Shown here one piece after another: positions 1-8,616 of a DNA stretch of 64,000 bases. Source of the stretch: JAALLB01 sp964502215 (lineage in GTDB: Bacteria; Pseudomonadota; Alphaproteobacteria; Rhizobiales; Rhizobiaceae); assembly GCA_964502215.1 (NCBI GenBank), contig CAZCUN010000008.1, positions 1 through 64,000 of the forward strand, given 5' to 3'. A program made the position numbers and the translations under genes. The number at the start of each line of letters is the position of its first letter. The first letter of the stretch is position 1. A model generated the notes under the pieces. That model did not search any database and was not told the origin of the DNA. It was given only the letters and a program-made list of their open reading frames with translations.

Positions 1-85
1 AATTGAACCAATGGGTTAAACAATATTTATCGTAGTTATCTGGGACAGCCCCATAGTTTTTTTTAAAGCTATAAAACAAACATTG

Positions 86-112
86 AACCGCCGTTTTCGG
101 CGGTTTTTTATT
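86..112 (+). terminator. Intrinsic terminator of an upstream plus-strand gene
   Basis: A perfect 8-bp stem (AACCGCCG at 86-93 and CGGCGGTT at 98-105) encloses a TTTT loop and runs straight into a T-rich tract. It would end a plus-strand transcript entering from before the window. Bases 1-85 hold no gene that can be recognised; a few codons ending in a stop near base 19 could be the end of an upstream gene, but this cannot be supported. Confidence 0.8.
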
Positions 113-198
113 GTCTAACTTAAACTTGCTAATTATCATATTCTTGATTTAGAAGTATGGCTGAGCGAAATTTTACAAATTGGTATTGGCTTTAAGCG

Positions 199-579
199 AT
201 GTACAATCAGGATTCTTTTTTTGGTTTGTCACAATGGGGACAGGTTGGACTTTTATGCATAAGCACGGTTTTGTTTATCTTCATGCTTTTTGTCACAAAT
301 AGACTGTTGTATCAACGTGCATTATGGGTGCGTATTGCAGGAGCATTGGTTTTATTTTGGTTATTTATATGGATGTCACCACAAGTCTATTATACCTATT
401 ATCGAGTGCTCATCCCGACCTTACCTTTACAATGGGTAATCTGGCCACCTGATAGCCCGCTTGTGGCAGTACGTTATTTATTTTTTCAAGGACCACAAAA
501 CCTTTCTGCCCATAGTCAGGGTTTACTAGGCTGGTTCCTAATGGCAGTAACGTTCCTCAAATTTCCCAAATCGAAATAG
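199..579 (+). CDS. Hypothetical small integral membrane protein
   Basis: This is a 126-residue protein of unrecognised family. It has about three hydrophobic stretches, near residues 16-35, 42-60 and 105-121, and aromatic-rich loops between them with many Tyr, Trp and Pro residues, so it is probably an inner-membrane protein. It starts at ATG with only a weak ribosome-binding site, 94 bases after a strong terminator, and so is probably transcribed alone. It converges on the next gene, which lies on the minus strand. No enzyme motif or conserved charged cluster is visible and no function is proposed. The reading frame is long for such AT-rich DNA and the membrane pattern is coherent, which supports a real gene. 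Confidence 0.6.
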   Translation: MYNQDSFFGLSQWGQVGLLCISTVLFIFMLFVTNRLLYQRALWVRIAGALVLFWLFIWMSPQVYYTYYRVLIPTLPLQWVIWPPDSPLVAVRYLFFQGPQNLSAHSQGLLGWFLMAVTFLKFPKSK

Positions 580-630
580 AACAATTATGCCTTTATCTGC
601 ATCATTTTAGTTTATTATGAATATTTGAAG

Positions 631-1116
631 CTAACTGTTTTTTCTAAACCAACTTAATAGACACTGTAATAATGATTTTTTAGGCGATCGTTGAATAAAA
701 AATGGAACTGTAAATATAAAATCGAAGTCCTCAAAACCTGTTCCTTCAAAAGACATAAGCCATCTACTTGTTATTGTAACTGATATCTTCCCTTCTTCAT
801 AAGAACCAAATTCCATTTGAGTAATATCTACAGGATTATGTACACTCGCGAAATACACCGAAGCATCAATGTGACCATTATGCGGATTGGCTGGAAAACT
901 AATTTTTTTACCTTTTAGTTTAACTGGATCATCTGGAAGAATAGATAAGTCGCTACTGTCAGCTCGAATTGGATTTTCAAACTTTAATGCAGCTTCATCA
1001 ACTTCAGAAGAATCAGGCAAAGAGAAATCTGAAAATTCTATTATAAATTCTTCAAAACCGACTTTAGAACTGAACTCTGCTCGAACAGGCTTTAGTTTTT
1101 CAATAGGAAATCTCAT
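631..1116 (-). CDS. Hypothetical protein, unrecognised family
   Basis: This encodes a 161-residue, probably soluble cytoplasmic protein without a signal peptide or membrane span. It is rich in Phe, Ser, Asp and Glu through the first 140 residues and ends in a short basic, Trp- and Cys-containing tail. The ATG start is preceded by an A-rich sequence with only a weak ribosome-binding site. The gene lies 45 bases downstream of pyrG in the same direction, so it may be transcribed as the last gene of the tpiA-secG-pyrG group. Its base composition looks more AT-rich than pyrG, and it is not part of the usual conserved neighbourhood, which suggests a lineage-specific or acquired gene. The opposite-strand frame across it is judged a shadow. 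Confidence 0.55.
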   Translation of the reverse strand: MRFPIEKLKPVRAEFSSKVGFEEFIIEFSDFSLPDSSEVDEAALKFENPIRADSSDLSILPDDPVKLKGKKISFPANPHNGHIDASVYFASVHNPVDITQMEFGSYEEGKISVTITSRWLMSFEGTGFEDFDFIFTVPFFIQRSPKKSLLQCLLSWFRKNS

Positions 1117-1161
1117 AGCAACTTTCTTTCAAATAAGTTTCGAAAAGAAATCTATTCGACT

Positions 1162-2799
1162 CTAAACCAACCTACTCTGCTTAACAGCAGCCTCCACAAA
1201 GCCAGCAAACAATGGATGCGGATCAAACGGTCTTGATTTTAGTTCAGGGTGATACTGAACGCCTATAAACCATGGGTGCACGTCTTGGCTGTACTCAATT
1301 GTTTCTGGCAGCAAGCCATCAGGTGAAAGCCCCGAGAAGATAAGCCCTGCTTCTTCTAAGCGTTCTTTGTATTCGATGTTTACTTCGTAGCGGTGTCTGT
1401 GGCGCTCGGAGACTTCTGTTGAGCCGTAGGTCTCTGCTATGAGCGTACCTGCTGTTAGTGGGTGCGGGTAAGCGCCTAGGCGCATTGTGCCGCCCATGTC
1501 GCCTGCTTCTTCGCGCGTTTCTAGCTGATTCCCTTTAAGCCATTGGGTCATAAGACCAACGACTGGCTCTTTGGTGTTTTCTTCAAGCTCCGTAGACGTT
1601 GCGTCTTTGATGCCAGCTAAATTACGTGCGGCTTCAATACAGGCCATTTGCATACCAAAGCAGATGCCAAAATATGGGATTTTGTTTTCACGGGCATAGG
1701 TAACAGCTTTTATTTTACCCTCAGCACCACGTTCACCAAATCCGCCTGGCACTAGAATGCCGTCAACATCACCTAATTGTTGCGCTGAATCTTCGCCTTC
1801 AAATGTTTCAGACTCAAGCCATTTGAGATTAACCTTCACTTCATTGGCAATGCCACCATGTTGAAGCGCTTCGATGAGCGATTTATAGGCGTCTTTAAGC
1901 ACTGTATATTTACCAACGATGGCAATATTCACTTCGCCCTCAGGATTATGAATTTTATGGCTGATCTCATCCCAAATTTTCATATTAGGCTTAGGGGCAG
2001 GATCAATGCCGAATGCGTCCAAGACTTCTTGGTCAAGACCTTCCTTATGATAGGTCATAGGCACATCGTAGATTGATTTTGCATCCAGCGCCTGAATAAC
2101 GGCTGATGGGCGCACGTTACAAAACTGCGAAAGCTTGCGACGCTCTTCCTTAGGAATTTCGCGATCAGCGCGCACCAGAAGGATATCAGGCTGAATGCCA
2201 ATTGAGCGCAGTTCTTTGACGGAGTGTTGTGTTGGCTTGGTTTTTAATTCACCTGCTGCCCAAATCCACGGCATAAGCGTTAGATGTAGATAGATACAAC
2301 CACCGCGTGGCAGATCATTGCCTAATTGTCTGATGCTTTCAAAGAACGGTAGTGCTTCAATGTCGCCAACTGTGCCACCAATTTCGACCAAAACAAAATC
2401 ATAGTCTTCGTTTCCATCCAGCACGAAGTTCTTGATTTCATTGGTAACATGCGGAATGACTTGCACGGTTGCGCCTAAATAATCACCCCGACGTTCTTTT
2501 GCGATAATGTCTGAATAGATACGCCCTGTGGTGATGTTATCCGACTGGTTTGCCGGCCTCCCCGTGAAGCGTTCATAGTGACCGAGATCAAGGTCGGTTT
2601 CCGCCCCATCATCCGTCACAAAGCATTCGCCATGCTGATAAGGAGACATCGTCCCCGGATCAACATTCAAATAAGGATCTAATTTACGCAGTCTAACCTT
2701 GTACCCACGAGCTTGTAACAGCGCACCAAGTGCAGCTGAAGCAAGACCTTTGCCAAGTGAGGAAACCACGCCTCCAGTGATAAAAACATAACGAGCCAT
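1162..2799 (-). CDS. pyrG: CTP synthase (glutamine-hydrolysing)
   Basis: PyrG aminates UTP to CTP with ATP and glutamine, the last step of pyrimidine nucleotide synthesis in the cytoplasm. The 545-residue length is normal. The N-terminal amidoligase half opens with the FITGGVVSSLGKG nucleotide loop and contains the QVIPHVTNEIK and EIGGTVGDIE segments. The C-terminal class I glutaminase half shows the oxyanion loop PGGFGERG, the nucleophile elbow GICFGMQ (catalytic Cys) and the late His-Pro-Glu (YHPELKSRP) of the triad. The start is ATG. It follows secG, from which it is separated by a terminator, in the common rhizobial order tpiA-secG-pyrG. Confidence 0.98.
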   Translation of the reverse strand: MARYVFITGGVVSSLGKGLASAALGALLQARGYKVRLRKLDPYLNVDPGTMSPYQHGECFVTDDGAETDLDLGHYERFTGRPANQSDNITTGRIYSDIIAKERRGDYLGATVQVIPHVTNEIKNFVLDGNEDYDFVLVEIGGTVGDIEALPFFESIRQLGNDLPRGGCIYLHLTLMPWIWAAGELKTKPTQHSVKELRSIGIQPDILLVRADREIPKEERRKLSQFCNVRPSAVIQALDAKSIYDVPMTYHKEGLDQEVLDAFGIDPAPKPNMKIWDEISHKIHNPEGEVNIAIVGKYTVLKDAYKSLIEALQHGGIANEVKVNLKWLESETFEGEDSAQQLGDVDGILVPGGFGERGAEGKIKAVTYARENKIPYFGICFGMQMACIEAARNLAGIKDATSTELEENTKEPVVGLMTQWLKGNQLETREEAGDMGGTMRLGAYPHPLTAGTLIAETYGSTEVSERHRHRYEVNIEYKERLEEAGLIFSGLSPDGLLPETIEYSQDVHPWFIGVQYHPELKSRPFDPHPLFAGFVEAAVKQSRLV

Positions 2800-2857
2800 G
2801 GGATTAAAGAAGTAACGATAGAATCTAGATTCGGATAGTAAAAAATTCAGCTATCCC

Positions 2858-2890
2858 AAAAAAAATGCCCCTGATCTTCATCAGAGGCAT
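2858..2890 (-). terminator. Intrinsic terminator downstream of secG
   Basis: On the minus strand a 10-bp stem (arms at 2881-2890 and 2866-2875, with one G-U pair) is followed by a run of seven T. It lies just after the secG stop codon and before pyrG, so most secG transcripts should end here and pyrG probably has its own promoter or depends on read-through. Confidence 0.85.
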
Positions 2891-2913
2891 AAATATCGTT
2901 TTTTTCTTAGAAA

Positions 2914-3282
2914 TTAATTGCCAGTTGGCACCTGTGGCTCATCTGATTCACCAGAACCTTGAAGATCACTACCGCCAGGAAGTTGATCTAAGATACCACC
3001 AGTACCGCCTTGCTGGTCTTGAAGAGGAAGATTATCCAAAACACCACCGCCTTCAACACCAGACAGAATACCAAGAGTAATTGATGTTACAAAAAACGCA
3101 GCTGCAAGAATTGCGGTTGTTCGGGTAAGTGCATTTGCAGCACCGCGGGCTGACATAAAGCCGCCTCCACCGCCACCGCCGCCGCCGATACCCAGAGCGC
3201 CACCTTCAGAACGCTGTAAAAGAACAACAATCACAAGCGCGATTACAATCATTAAATGGATTACAATGATTACGTTTTCCAT
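2914..3282 (-). CDS. secG: Preprotein translocase subunit SecG
   Basis: SecG is the small third subunit of the SecYEG channel and helps SecA-driven export across the inner membrane. The 122-residue protein shows the family pattern: a first membrane helix at about residues 3-21, a loop of QRSEGGALG type, a run of nine glycines, the FMSARGAANALTR segment, and a second helix at about 52-70. The C-terminal tail (about 73-122) is hydrophilic, rich in Gly, Asp and Gln, and is poorly conserved in the family. A GAGG ribosome-binding site sits five bases before the ATG. It is 142 bases downstream of tpiA. Confidence 0.95.
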   Translation of the reverse strand: MENVIIVIHLMIVIALVIVVLLQRSEGGALGIGGGGGGGGGFMSARGAANALTRTTAILAAAFFVTSITLGILSGVEGGGVLDNLPLQDQQGGTGGILDQLPGGSDLQGSGESDEPQVPTGN

Positions 3283-3424
3283 AATATCCTCATTTTGCCA
3301 TGAAGGCTTGAAATTTCAATCTTGTGGCTCTTTTACACGGTTGCGTAAGGAGTGCAAACCCTGAATTATCTACCTTATGAAATGGGTAGGCTAATTGTTA
3401 TTACAAGGCTCTAAAACGCAAGCG

Positions 3425-4192
3425 TTAAACAAGCTCATTATAAGCTGTGCAAATGCCCATAAAATCATCTGCTTTTAAGCTAGCACCCCCGACCAATGCA
3501 CCATCTACATTTAGTATGCCCATTAGTTCTTTTGCATTTGTTGCTTTAACAGAGCCACCATATAAAAGTCGCATCTTTTGACCTTCATTTCCAAATCTTG
3601 CACTCAAGTTTTCGCGTATGAAAGCGTGCGCTTCTTTAACATCATCGCTTGAAGGCACAAGGCCAGTTCCAATCGCCCAAACAGGTTCATATGCTACAAC
3701 AACTTGAGAAGCTTTAGACCCCTCTGGCATAGAGCCGTCTAATTGATCTTTTAAAACGGCAAGAGTGTCGCCAGATTTGCGCTGAGCTTCAGTTTCACCA
3801 ATACAAACAATTGTCAAAAGCCCTGCTCTTAATCCTGCTTCAGCCTTGGCTTTCACAGTTTCATTGCTTTCACCGTGGTCTGTGCGTCGTTCTGAGTGTC
3901 CAACGATTACAGCTGTTGCTCCTGCATCTTTAAGCATTTCAGCAGATATGTCGCCTGTGTGAGCGCCAGAAGTATTAGCATGACAATCCTCACCACCTAT
4001 GGCAATGCCGCTACCAAGAGCAATGTGTGCAGCTGATAAAACTAGCGTAGCAGGCGTGCAAATCAGCATATCGATTTTAGCTTGCAGGCTCGAATCATAG
4101 CCTTTGCTCATGCCACCAATTTCATTAAGAGATTCTTTTAAGCCATTCATTTTCCAATTTCCGGCGACCAATGGTTTAATTTCAGGTGTCAT
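3425..4192 (-). CDS. tpiA: Triosephosphate isomerase
   Basis: TpiA interconverts dihydroxyacetone phosphate and glyceraldehyde 3-phosphate in glycolysis and gluconeogenesis. At 255 residues the length is normal. All catalytic residues are visible: Lys14 in NWKMNG, His99 in GHSERR and Glu169 in AYEPVWAIGTG, and the C-terminal phosphate-binding loop has YGGSVK and GALVGGASL. The gene is transcribed divergently from the SurA/PpiD-type chaperone gene and leads into secG and pyrG. Confidence 0.97.
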   Translation of the reverse strand: MTPEIKPLVAGNWKMNGLKESLNEIGGMSKGYDSSLQAKIDMLICTPATLVLSAAHIALGSGIAIGGEDCHANTSGAHTGDISAEMLKDAGATAVIVGHSERRTDHGESNETVKAKAEAGLRAGLLTIVCIGETEAQRKSGDTLAVLKDQLDGSMPEGSKASQVVVAYEPVWAIGTGLVPSSDDVKEAHAFIRENLSARFGNEGQKMRLLYGGSVKATNAKELMGILNVDGALVGGASLKADDFMGICTAYNELV

Positions 4193-4346
4193 AACATGCT
4201 CTCAGTTGAATTGATTTGTGCCATTTCTAACGTTTAATCCTAAAAACGCAATCGTGAGTAGCAAAACATACACATAAGCTTGAGTAGAACAGTGCGAAAC
4301 GCTATATGAATCTTATAATTTAATTCAGATTTGGACGATCATTACG
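4193..4346. promoter_or_regulatory. Divergent promoter region between tpiA and the PpiD-like gene
   Basis: This 154-base gap holds the start regions of two divergent genes. A perfect TATAAT at 4314-4319, 27 bases before the plus-strand ATG, is the best -10 candidate for the chaperone gene, but no good -35 hexamer lies 16-18 bases upstream of it. No operator or riboswitch is evident. Confidence 0.35.
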
Positions 4347-6266
4347 ATGCTTAATTTACTAAGAGGTTTTTCCCGAGGTTGGACTGCTAAGATCTTAATT
4401 GGTCTTTTGATTGCAAGTTTTGCAATATGGGGTATTTCTGGCAGTATTCTATTCGGTGGCACAAGTAATGTTGTTCAAGTTGGAAGCACAACAATCACTG
4501 CTCAACAATTTCGTAATGTCTATGAAAACCAACTGAATGTTTTATCACAACAGGCAGGTAGAAGACTTACACGCCAAGAAGCTGATATTTATGGGCTACG
4601 TAATAATGTTATAGCGCTGGTAACAACAGGTGCCGTACTTGATGAAAATGCAAAGAATATGGGGCTTGGTGTTTCACAAGACGAATTAGCTAAATCCATC
4701 GCCAATGATCCTGGACTAAGAGACTTCTCAGGTAAGGTTGATCCAGAAGCTATTAAACGTACATTGCGAAATCGCGGTGTTTCTCAAGATGAGTTTGAAC
4801 AACAACGCAGACGTCAGGCTGTTCGCAATCAACTTCAAGCTGGTATTAGTGATAGCATTGACATGCCAGATGTTATGAAAACTGCTATTTCAACTTTCAG
4901 GAATGAAAAGCGTATCTTTGATTATGCGGCGATTGGCGCTGAAGTGCTTGAAAAAAAGCTGGAGCCTACAAAAGAAAATATTTCTGAATATTATGAAGCT
5001 AATAAAACTAATTATATGGCTCCAGAATATCGCAAGCTAACTATTTTGACTTTACGTGCTTCTGATATCGTGAAACCGCAGGAAGTTACTGAAGATGAAC
5101 TAAGAGCTGAATATGACACACGCGCCACTGGTCTTCAGTCTTCTGAGACACGCCGTGTTGAACAATTGGTTCTTAAAGATAAAACAGAAGCTGAAAGCGT
5201 TTCGAAAAAACTTTCAGAAGGCGCTTCATTCGATGATGTTTTAAAAGAACTTGGAAAAACTGTTGCAGATATTGATCTTGGGGTCGTAACAAAAAACGAA
5301 TTACCAGATGCAAAAGTAAGTGAAGTTGCTTTTTCTGCGGAATTAAATAAGCCAACTGATGTTGTTGAAGGCTTGTTTGGTCCTGTTATTGTACGCGTAA
5401 GTGAAATCAACGAAGGCAAGACGACTGCTTTTGATGAGATTAAAGACCAACTAAGAAATGAAGTTGCTCTTCGCAAAGCTGGCGATGAAGTTTTCAATAC
5501 GTTTGATGCCGTAGAAGACGAACGCGCTGCGGGCAGTAATCTTGTAGACTCGGCAAAGGCAGTAGATTTAAAAACACGTGTTGTTACGAATATCGATGCG
5601 CAAGGCAGAGATGAAAACGGCAACGCGATTACCGATATCCCTGTATTGCCTCAGCTTCTACAAGTAGCCTTTGACACGCAACCTGGTGATGACACTAGAG
5701 AGCTTCCTGTCGGTGACGATGGTTTTCTTTGGTATGAAGTAGAAGACATCACACCTACTCGCCAAAAAGAGCTTGCAGAGGTTGAAACTGATATTAGCGA
5801 TGCTTGGATCGTGCAAGAAACCAATAAGCTTGTTACGCAAAAGGCAGATGAAATTGCTGAACGTATCCGTAAAGGTGAAGAGATGAATGTTGTATTGGCT
5901 GACGCATTACCAGCAGATTCTATTGGTTCAGCTATTAAGTTTGCAACAACAGAAGCATTGGCACGCAATGGCAATGAACCAAAAATTGGTAACGCTGCAA
6001 TTTTAGCTGGATTTAACGGTGTTAAAGACGAGGTAAAAACGGCACAATCTACCGATGGCAATGTGATTATATTACGTATTGCAGATATTCAAAATCCTGA
6101 AGACACAAAGATTACAGATGAAGATGTTGAGCAGCTAAACATTACGGCGGCCGATGATATTTTAAATCAAATTGTGCAGGACATGCAAACTCGAGTTGAT
6201 GTTTCTATTAATCCTGCAGGTATAGAAGCTGCATTCAATCCCTATGGTGGACATGGTGGCCAGTAA
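4347..6266 (+). CDS. ppiD: PpiD/SurA-type periplasmic peptidyl-prolyl isomerase (SurA N-terminal domain protein)
   Basis: This is an inner-membrane-anchored periplasmic folding factor of the PpiD family, which assists proteins leaving the Sec channel. The 639-residue protein starts with the typical short cytoplasmic segment (LLRGFSRGWTAKILIGLL) and one membrane anchor at about residues 14-36, then a long SurA-like chaperone region with the QFRNVYENQLN and ISQDEF-type segments. A parvulin-like region (about 265-385) follows, and then a further helical C-terminal part. The parvulin signature is weak, so isomerase activity may be lost, as in other PpiD proteins. It lies upstream of trpD, the usual order in Rhizobiales, 48 bases apart. 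Opposite-strand frames inside it are shadows. Confidence 0.88.
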   Translation: MLNLLRGFSRGWTAKILIGLLIASFAIWGISGSILFGGTSNVVQVGSTTITAQQFRNVYENQLNVLSQQAGRRLTRQEADIYGLRNNVIALVTTGAVLDENAKNMGLGVSQDELAKSIANDPGLRDFSGKVDPEAIKRTLRNRGVSQDEFEQQRRRQAVRNQLQAGISDSIDMPDVMKTAISTFRNEKRIFDYAAIGAEVLEKKLEPTKENISEYYEANKTNYMAPEYRKLTILTLRASDIVKPQEVTEDELRAEYDTRATGLQSSETRRVEQLVLKDKTEAESVSKKLSEGASFDDVLKELGKTVADIDLGVVTKNELPDAKVSEVAFSAELNKPTDVVEGLFGPVIVRVSEINEGKTTAFDEIKDQLRNEVALRKAGDEVFNTFDAVEDERAAGSNLVDSAKAVDLKTRVVTNIDAQGRDENGNAITDIPVLPQLLQVAFDTQPGDDTRELPVGDDGFLWYEVEDITPTRQKELAEVETDISDAWIVQETNKLVTQKADEIAERIRKGEEMNVVLADALPADSIGSAIKFATTEALARNGNEPKIGNAAILAGFNGVKDEVKTAQSTDGNVIILRIADIQNPEDTKITDEDVEQLNITAADDILNQIVQDMQTRVDVSINPAGIEAAFNPYGGHGGQ

Positions 6267-6314
6267 CATCTAAGAACAATATAAGTTAAAATACTAAATT
6301 GTTTGAGGGTTTTT

Positions 6315-7334
6315 ATGCAGGATTTAAAGGAAGCAATTAGCATTCTTGCTGATGGTAATACGCTTAGCCGCGCAGATACAAAAGCTGCTTTTAATATCAT
6401 CATGGCTGGTGAGGCTACTGACGCGCAAATAGGTGCGGTACTTATGGCCATGCGCGTTCGTGGTGAAACCGAAGATGAGTTTGCAGGTGCAATTGATGCT
6501 ATGCGTGCTGTGATGTTGCCTGTTGATGCGCCTGATGACGCAATCGACATCGTAGGTACTGGCGGTGATGCTAAAGGCTCATATAACATTTCAACATGCA
6601 CATCGATCGTAACAGCGGCTTGTGGTGTTAATGTTGCAAAGCATGGGAACCGGTCGCTTTCATCTAAATCAGGCGCTTCTGATTGCTTAACTGCACTTGG
6701 CGTTAACATTGAACTTTCACCCGGACAAATAAGTGATTGTATTGAAGATGCTGGTATCGGATTTATGTTTGCACCCGCACATCACGCTGCTGTTCGCCAT
6801 GTTGGTCCAGCGCGTGTTGAACTTGCAACGCGAACAATCTTCAATCTACTTGGCCCAATGTGCAATCCTGCCAGTGTTAAACGCCAGTTATTAGGTGTTT
6901 TTGCACCACAGTGGGTTTTAACCGCAGCAAAAGTTGCGCAAAAACTTGGCAATGAAAAAACATGGGTCGTGCATGGACAAGGGTTTGATGAAGTTACCAT
7001 TACAGGCTCAACACAAGTTGCCGAATTGCTGGATGGTGAGATAAAAACATTTGAGATAAATCCTTCGGACTTTGGGTTTGATATTGCAAGCGAAGCCGAT
7101 ATTGCAGGTGGCGATGCAACTGAAAATGCAAAAGCTTTACGCGAAGTATTGGATGGTAAACCTTCCGCTTATAGAAATATGGTCATCATGAATACTGCTT
7201 GCTCGCTTGTTGTTGCTGATAAAGCCGAAAACCTCCAAGACGGCGCTTTACAAGCCACAACCGTTCTGGATAACGGCGCAGCAATGGCAACTCTTGATCG
7301 CTTGGTTGAAGTTTCTAATCAAGGTAAAGCGTAA
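6315..7334 (+). CDS. trpD: Anthranilate phosphoribosyltransferase
   Basis: TrpD transfers the phosphoribosyl group of PRPP to anthranilate, the second committed step of tryptophan synthesis. The signature glycine loop GTGGDAKGSYNIST, the VAKHGNRSLSSKSG segment and the RTIFNLLGPMCNP anthranilate-binding region are all present in a protein of 339 residues, a normal length. The frame is open from a TTG twelve bases earlier, but the ATG chosen here is preceded by GAGGG at a spacing of five bases and gives the usual N-terminus. Its TAA overlaps the trpC ATG by one base. trpE and trpG are not in the window, and no leader-peptide attenuator is visible. Confidence 0.96.
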   Translation: MQDLKEAISILADGNTLSRADTKAAFNIIMAGEATDAQIGAVLMAMRVRGETEDEFAGAIDAMRAVMLPVDAPDDAIDIVGTGGDAKGSYNISTCTSIVTAACGVNVAKHGNRSLSSKSGASDCLTALGVNIELSPGQISDCIEDAGIGFMFAPAHHAAVRHVGPARVELATRTIFNLLGPMCNPASVKRQLLGVFAPQWVLTAAKVAQKLGNEKTWVVHGQGFDEVTITGSTQVAELLDGEIKTFEINPSDFGFDIASEADIAGGDATENAKALREVLDGKPSAYRNMVIMNTACSLVVADKAENLQDGALQATTVLDNGAAMATLDRLVEVSNQGKA

Positions 7335-8137
7335 TGGCTGATATCTTAAAAAAGATTGAGCTTTATAAGCGTGAAGAGATTATTGCGGCAAAATCAAAAA
7401 CATCACTTGATGATTTGAAAGCAATGATTGCGGATATGTCTGCGCCTCGTGGATTTTATAGCGCACTTCAATCCAAGCTGAATGCTGGTGAATATGCTTT
7501 GATTGCAGAAATTAAAAAAGCCAGCCCTTCAAAAGGTTTAATCCGCGAAGACTTTAATCCACCGGAACTTGCAAAAGCTTATGAACAAGGTGGCGCTGCG
7601 TGTCTTTCAATTTTAACCGACACACCTAGCTTTCAAGGTGCTCCAGAATTTTTAACTGAAGCGCGTAATGCGGTTTCACTTCCAGCAATCCGCAAAGATT
7701 TTTTATATGAACCGTATCAGGTTTATGAAGCGCGCGCTTGGGGGGGCGATTGTATCTTAGTCATCATGGCTTCTGTTACGGATGAAGAGGCAATCGCTCT
7801 TGAAAACACTGCTTTTGAACTTGGCATGGATGTTCTTGTGGAAGTGCATAACGAAGAAGAATTAGAACGCGCTTTGAAACATATGAATTCTGCTCTATTG
7901 GGCATCAATAATCGTAACCTCAAGACATTCGATGTTTCGCTTGAAACAAGTGAACGGCTTTCAAAGCTTGTCCCTAGAAATAAACTATTGATAGGTGAAA
8001 GCGGTATTTTCACACCTTATGATTTAACCAGACTTGCGCAATCAAACATCAAAACATTCTTGATCGGCGAAAGTTTAATGCGTCAAGATGATGTGGCAAA
8101 AGCTACAAAAGATCTTCTAACCAAACAGGCTGCATAA
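7334..8137 (+). CDS. trpC: Indole-3-glycerol-phosphate synthase
   Basis: TrpC closes the indole ring from carboxyphenylamino-deoxyribulose phosphate. This is the monofunctional 267-residue form, without the TrpF isomerase domain found fused in enterics. Barrel motifs are clear: AEIKKASPSKG with the catalytic Lys, ILTDTPSFQGAPEFL, IRKDFLYEPYQVYEARAWGGD and LGINNRNLKTF. The last strand carries LIGESGIFTPYD and FLIGESLMR. It is coupled to trpD and moaC by TAATG overlaps on both sides, so the three proteins are expected to be made in step. Confidence 0.97.
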   Translation: MADILKKIELYKREEIIAAKSKTSLDDLKAMIADMSAPRGFYSALQSKLNAGEYALIAEIKKASPSKGLIREDFNPPELAKAYEQGGAACLSILTDTPSFQGAPEFLTEARNAVSLPAIRKDFLYEPYQVYEARAWGGDCILVIMASVTDEEAIALENTAFELGMDVLVEVHNEEELERALKHMNSALLGINNRNLKTFDVSLETSERLSKLVPRNKLLIGESGIFTPYDLTRLAQSNIKTFLIGESLMRQDDVAKATKDLLTKQAA

Positions 8138-8616
8138 TGGCTGAACTCACACACATTGGCAGTACTGGCGAAGCGCATATGGTTGATGTGGGCGAGAAAG
8201 CTTCAACCTCACGTGAAGCAACTGCTATTGGCCATGTGAAAATGAAAGCTGAAACTTTAAAGCTTGTTATTGAAGGCAACGCCAAGAAAGGCGACGTTCT
8301 TGCAACAGCCCGCATAGCTGGCATTATGGCCGCTAAAAAAACCTCTGATCTAATTCCCCTTTGTCATCCGATTGGCCTTACTAAAGTTACAGTTGAAATT
8401 GAACCTGACGAAAGCCTGCCTGGCTTACGTGTAAGTGCAATGGCAGGCGTTGCGGGACAAACAGGTGTCGAGATGGAAGCGCTTACCGCCTGCTCTGTTA
8501 GTTGTCTCACCATCTACGACATGGTGAAAGCGGTTGATCGCGGAATGGAAATTTCTGGTATTGTTTTGCAAGAGAAAAAAGGCGGCAAATCAGGGCATTG
8601 GAAGCGAGATGGCTAA
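8137..8616 (+). CDS. moaC: Cyclic pyranopterin monophosphate synthase accessory protein MoaC
   Basis: MoaC converts the 3',8-cyclo-GTP made by MoaA to cyclic pyranopterin monophosphate, the first stable intermediate of molybdenum cofactor synthesis. The 159-residue length is typical. The N-terminal LTHIGSTGEAHMVDVGEK segment, the LIPLCHPIGLTKV motif and the VEMEALTACSVSCLTIYDMVKA segment with the active-site Asp are visible. It overlaps trpC by one base (TAATG) and moeA by one base, so it has no leader of its own and no room for a cofactor riboswitch. Confidence 0.97.
   Translation: MAELTHIGSTGEAHMVDVGEKASTSREATAIGHVKMKAETLKLVIEGNAKKGDVLATARIAGIMAAKKTSDLIPLCHPIGLTKVTVEIEPDESLPGLRVSAMAGVAGQTGVEMEALTACSVSCLTIYDMVKAVDRGMEISGIVLQEKKGGKSGHWKRDG

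Noticed and set aside
5135..5623. Long minus-strand frame inside the PpiD-like gene
   Set aside because: It is a Ser/Thr-rich shadow of the coding strand; the plus-strand gene has full family features.
8137..8160. A molybdenum cofactor riboswitch before moaC
   Set aside because: moaC overlaps trpC by one base, so there is no leader to hold one.
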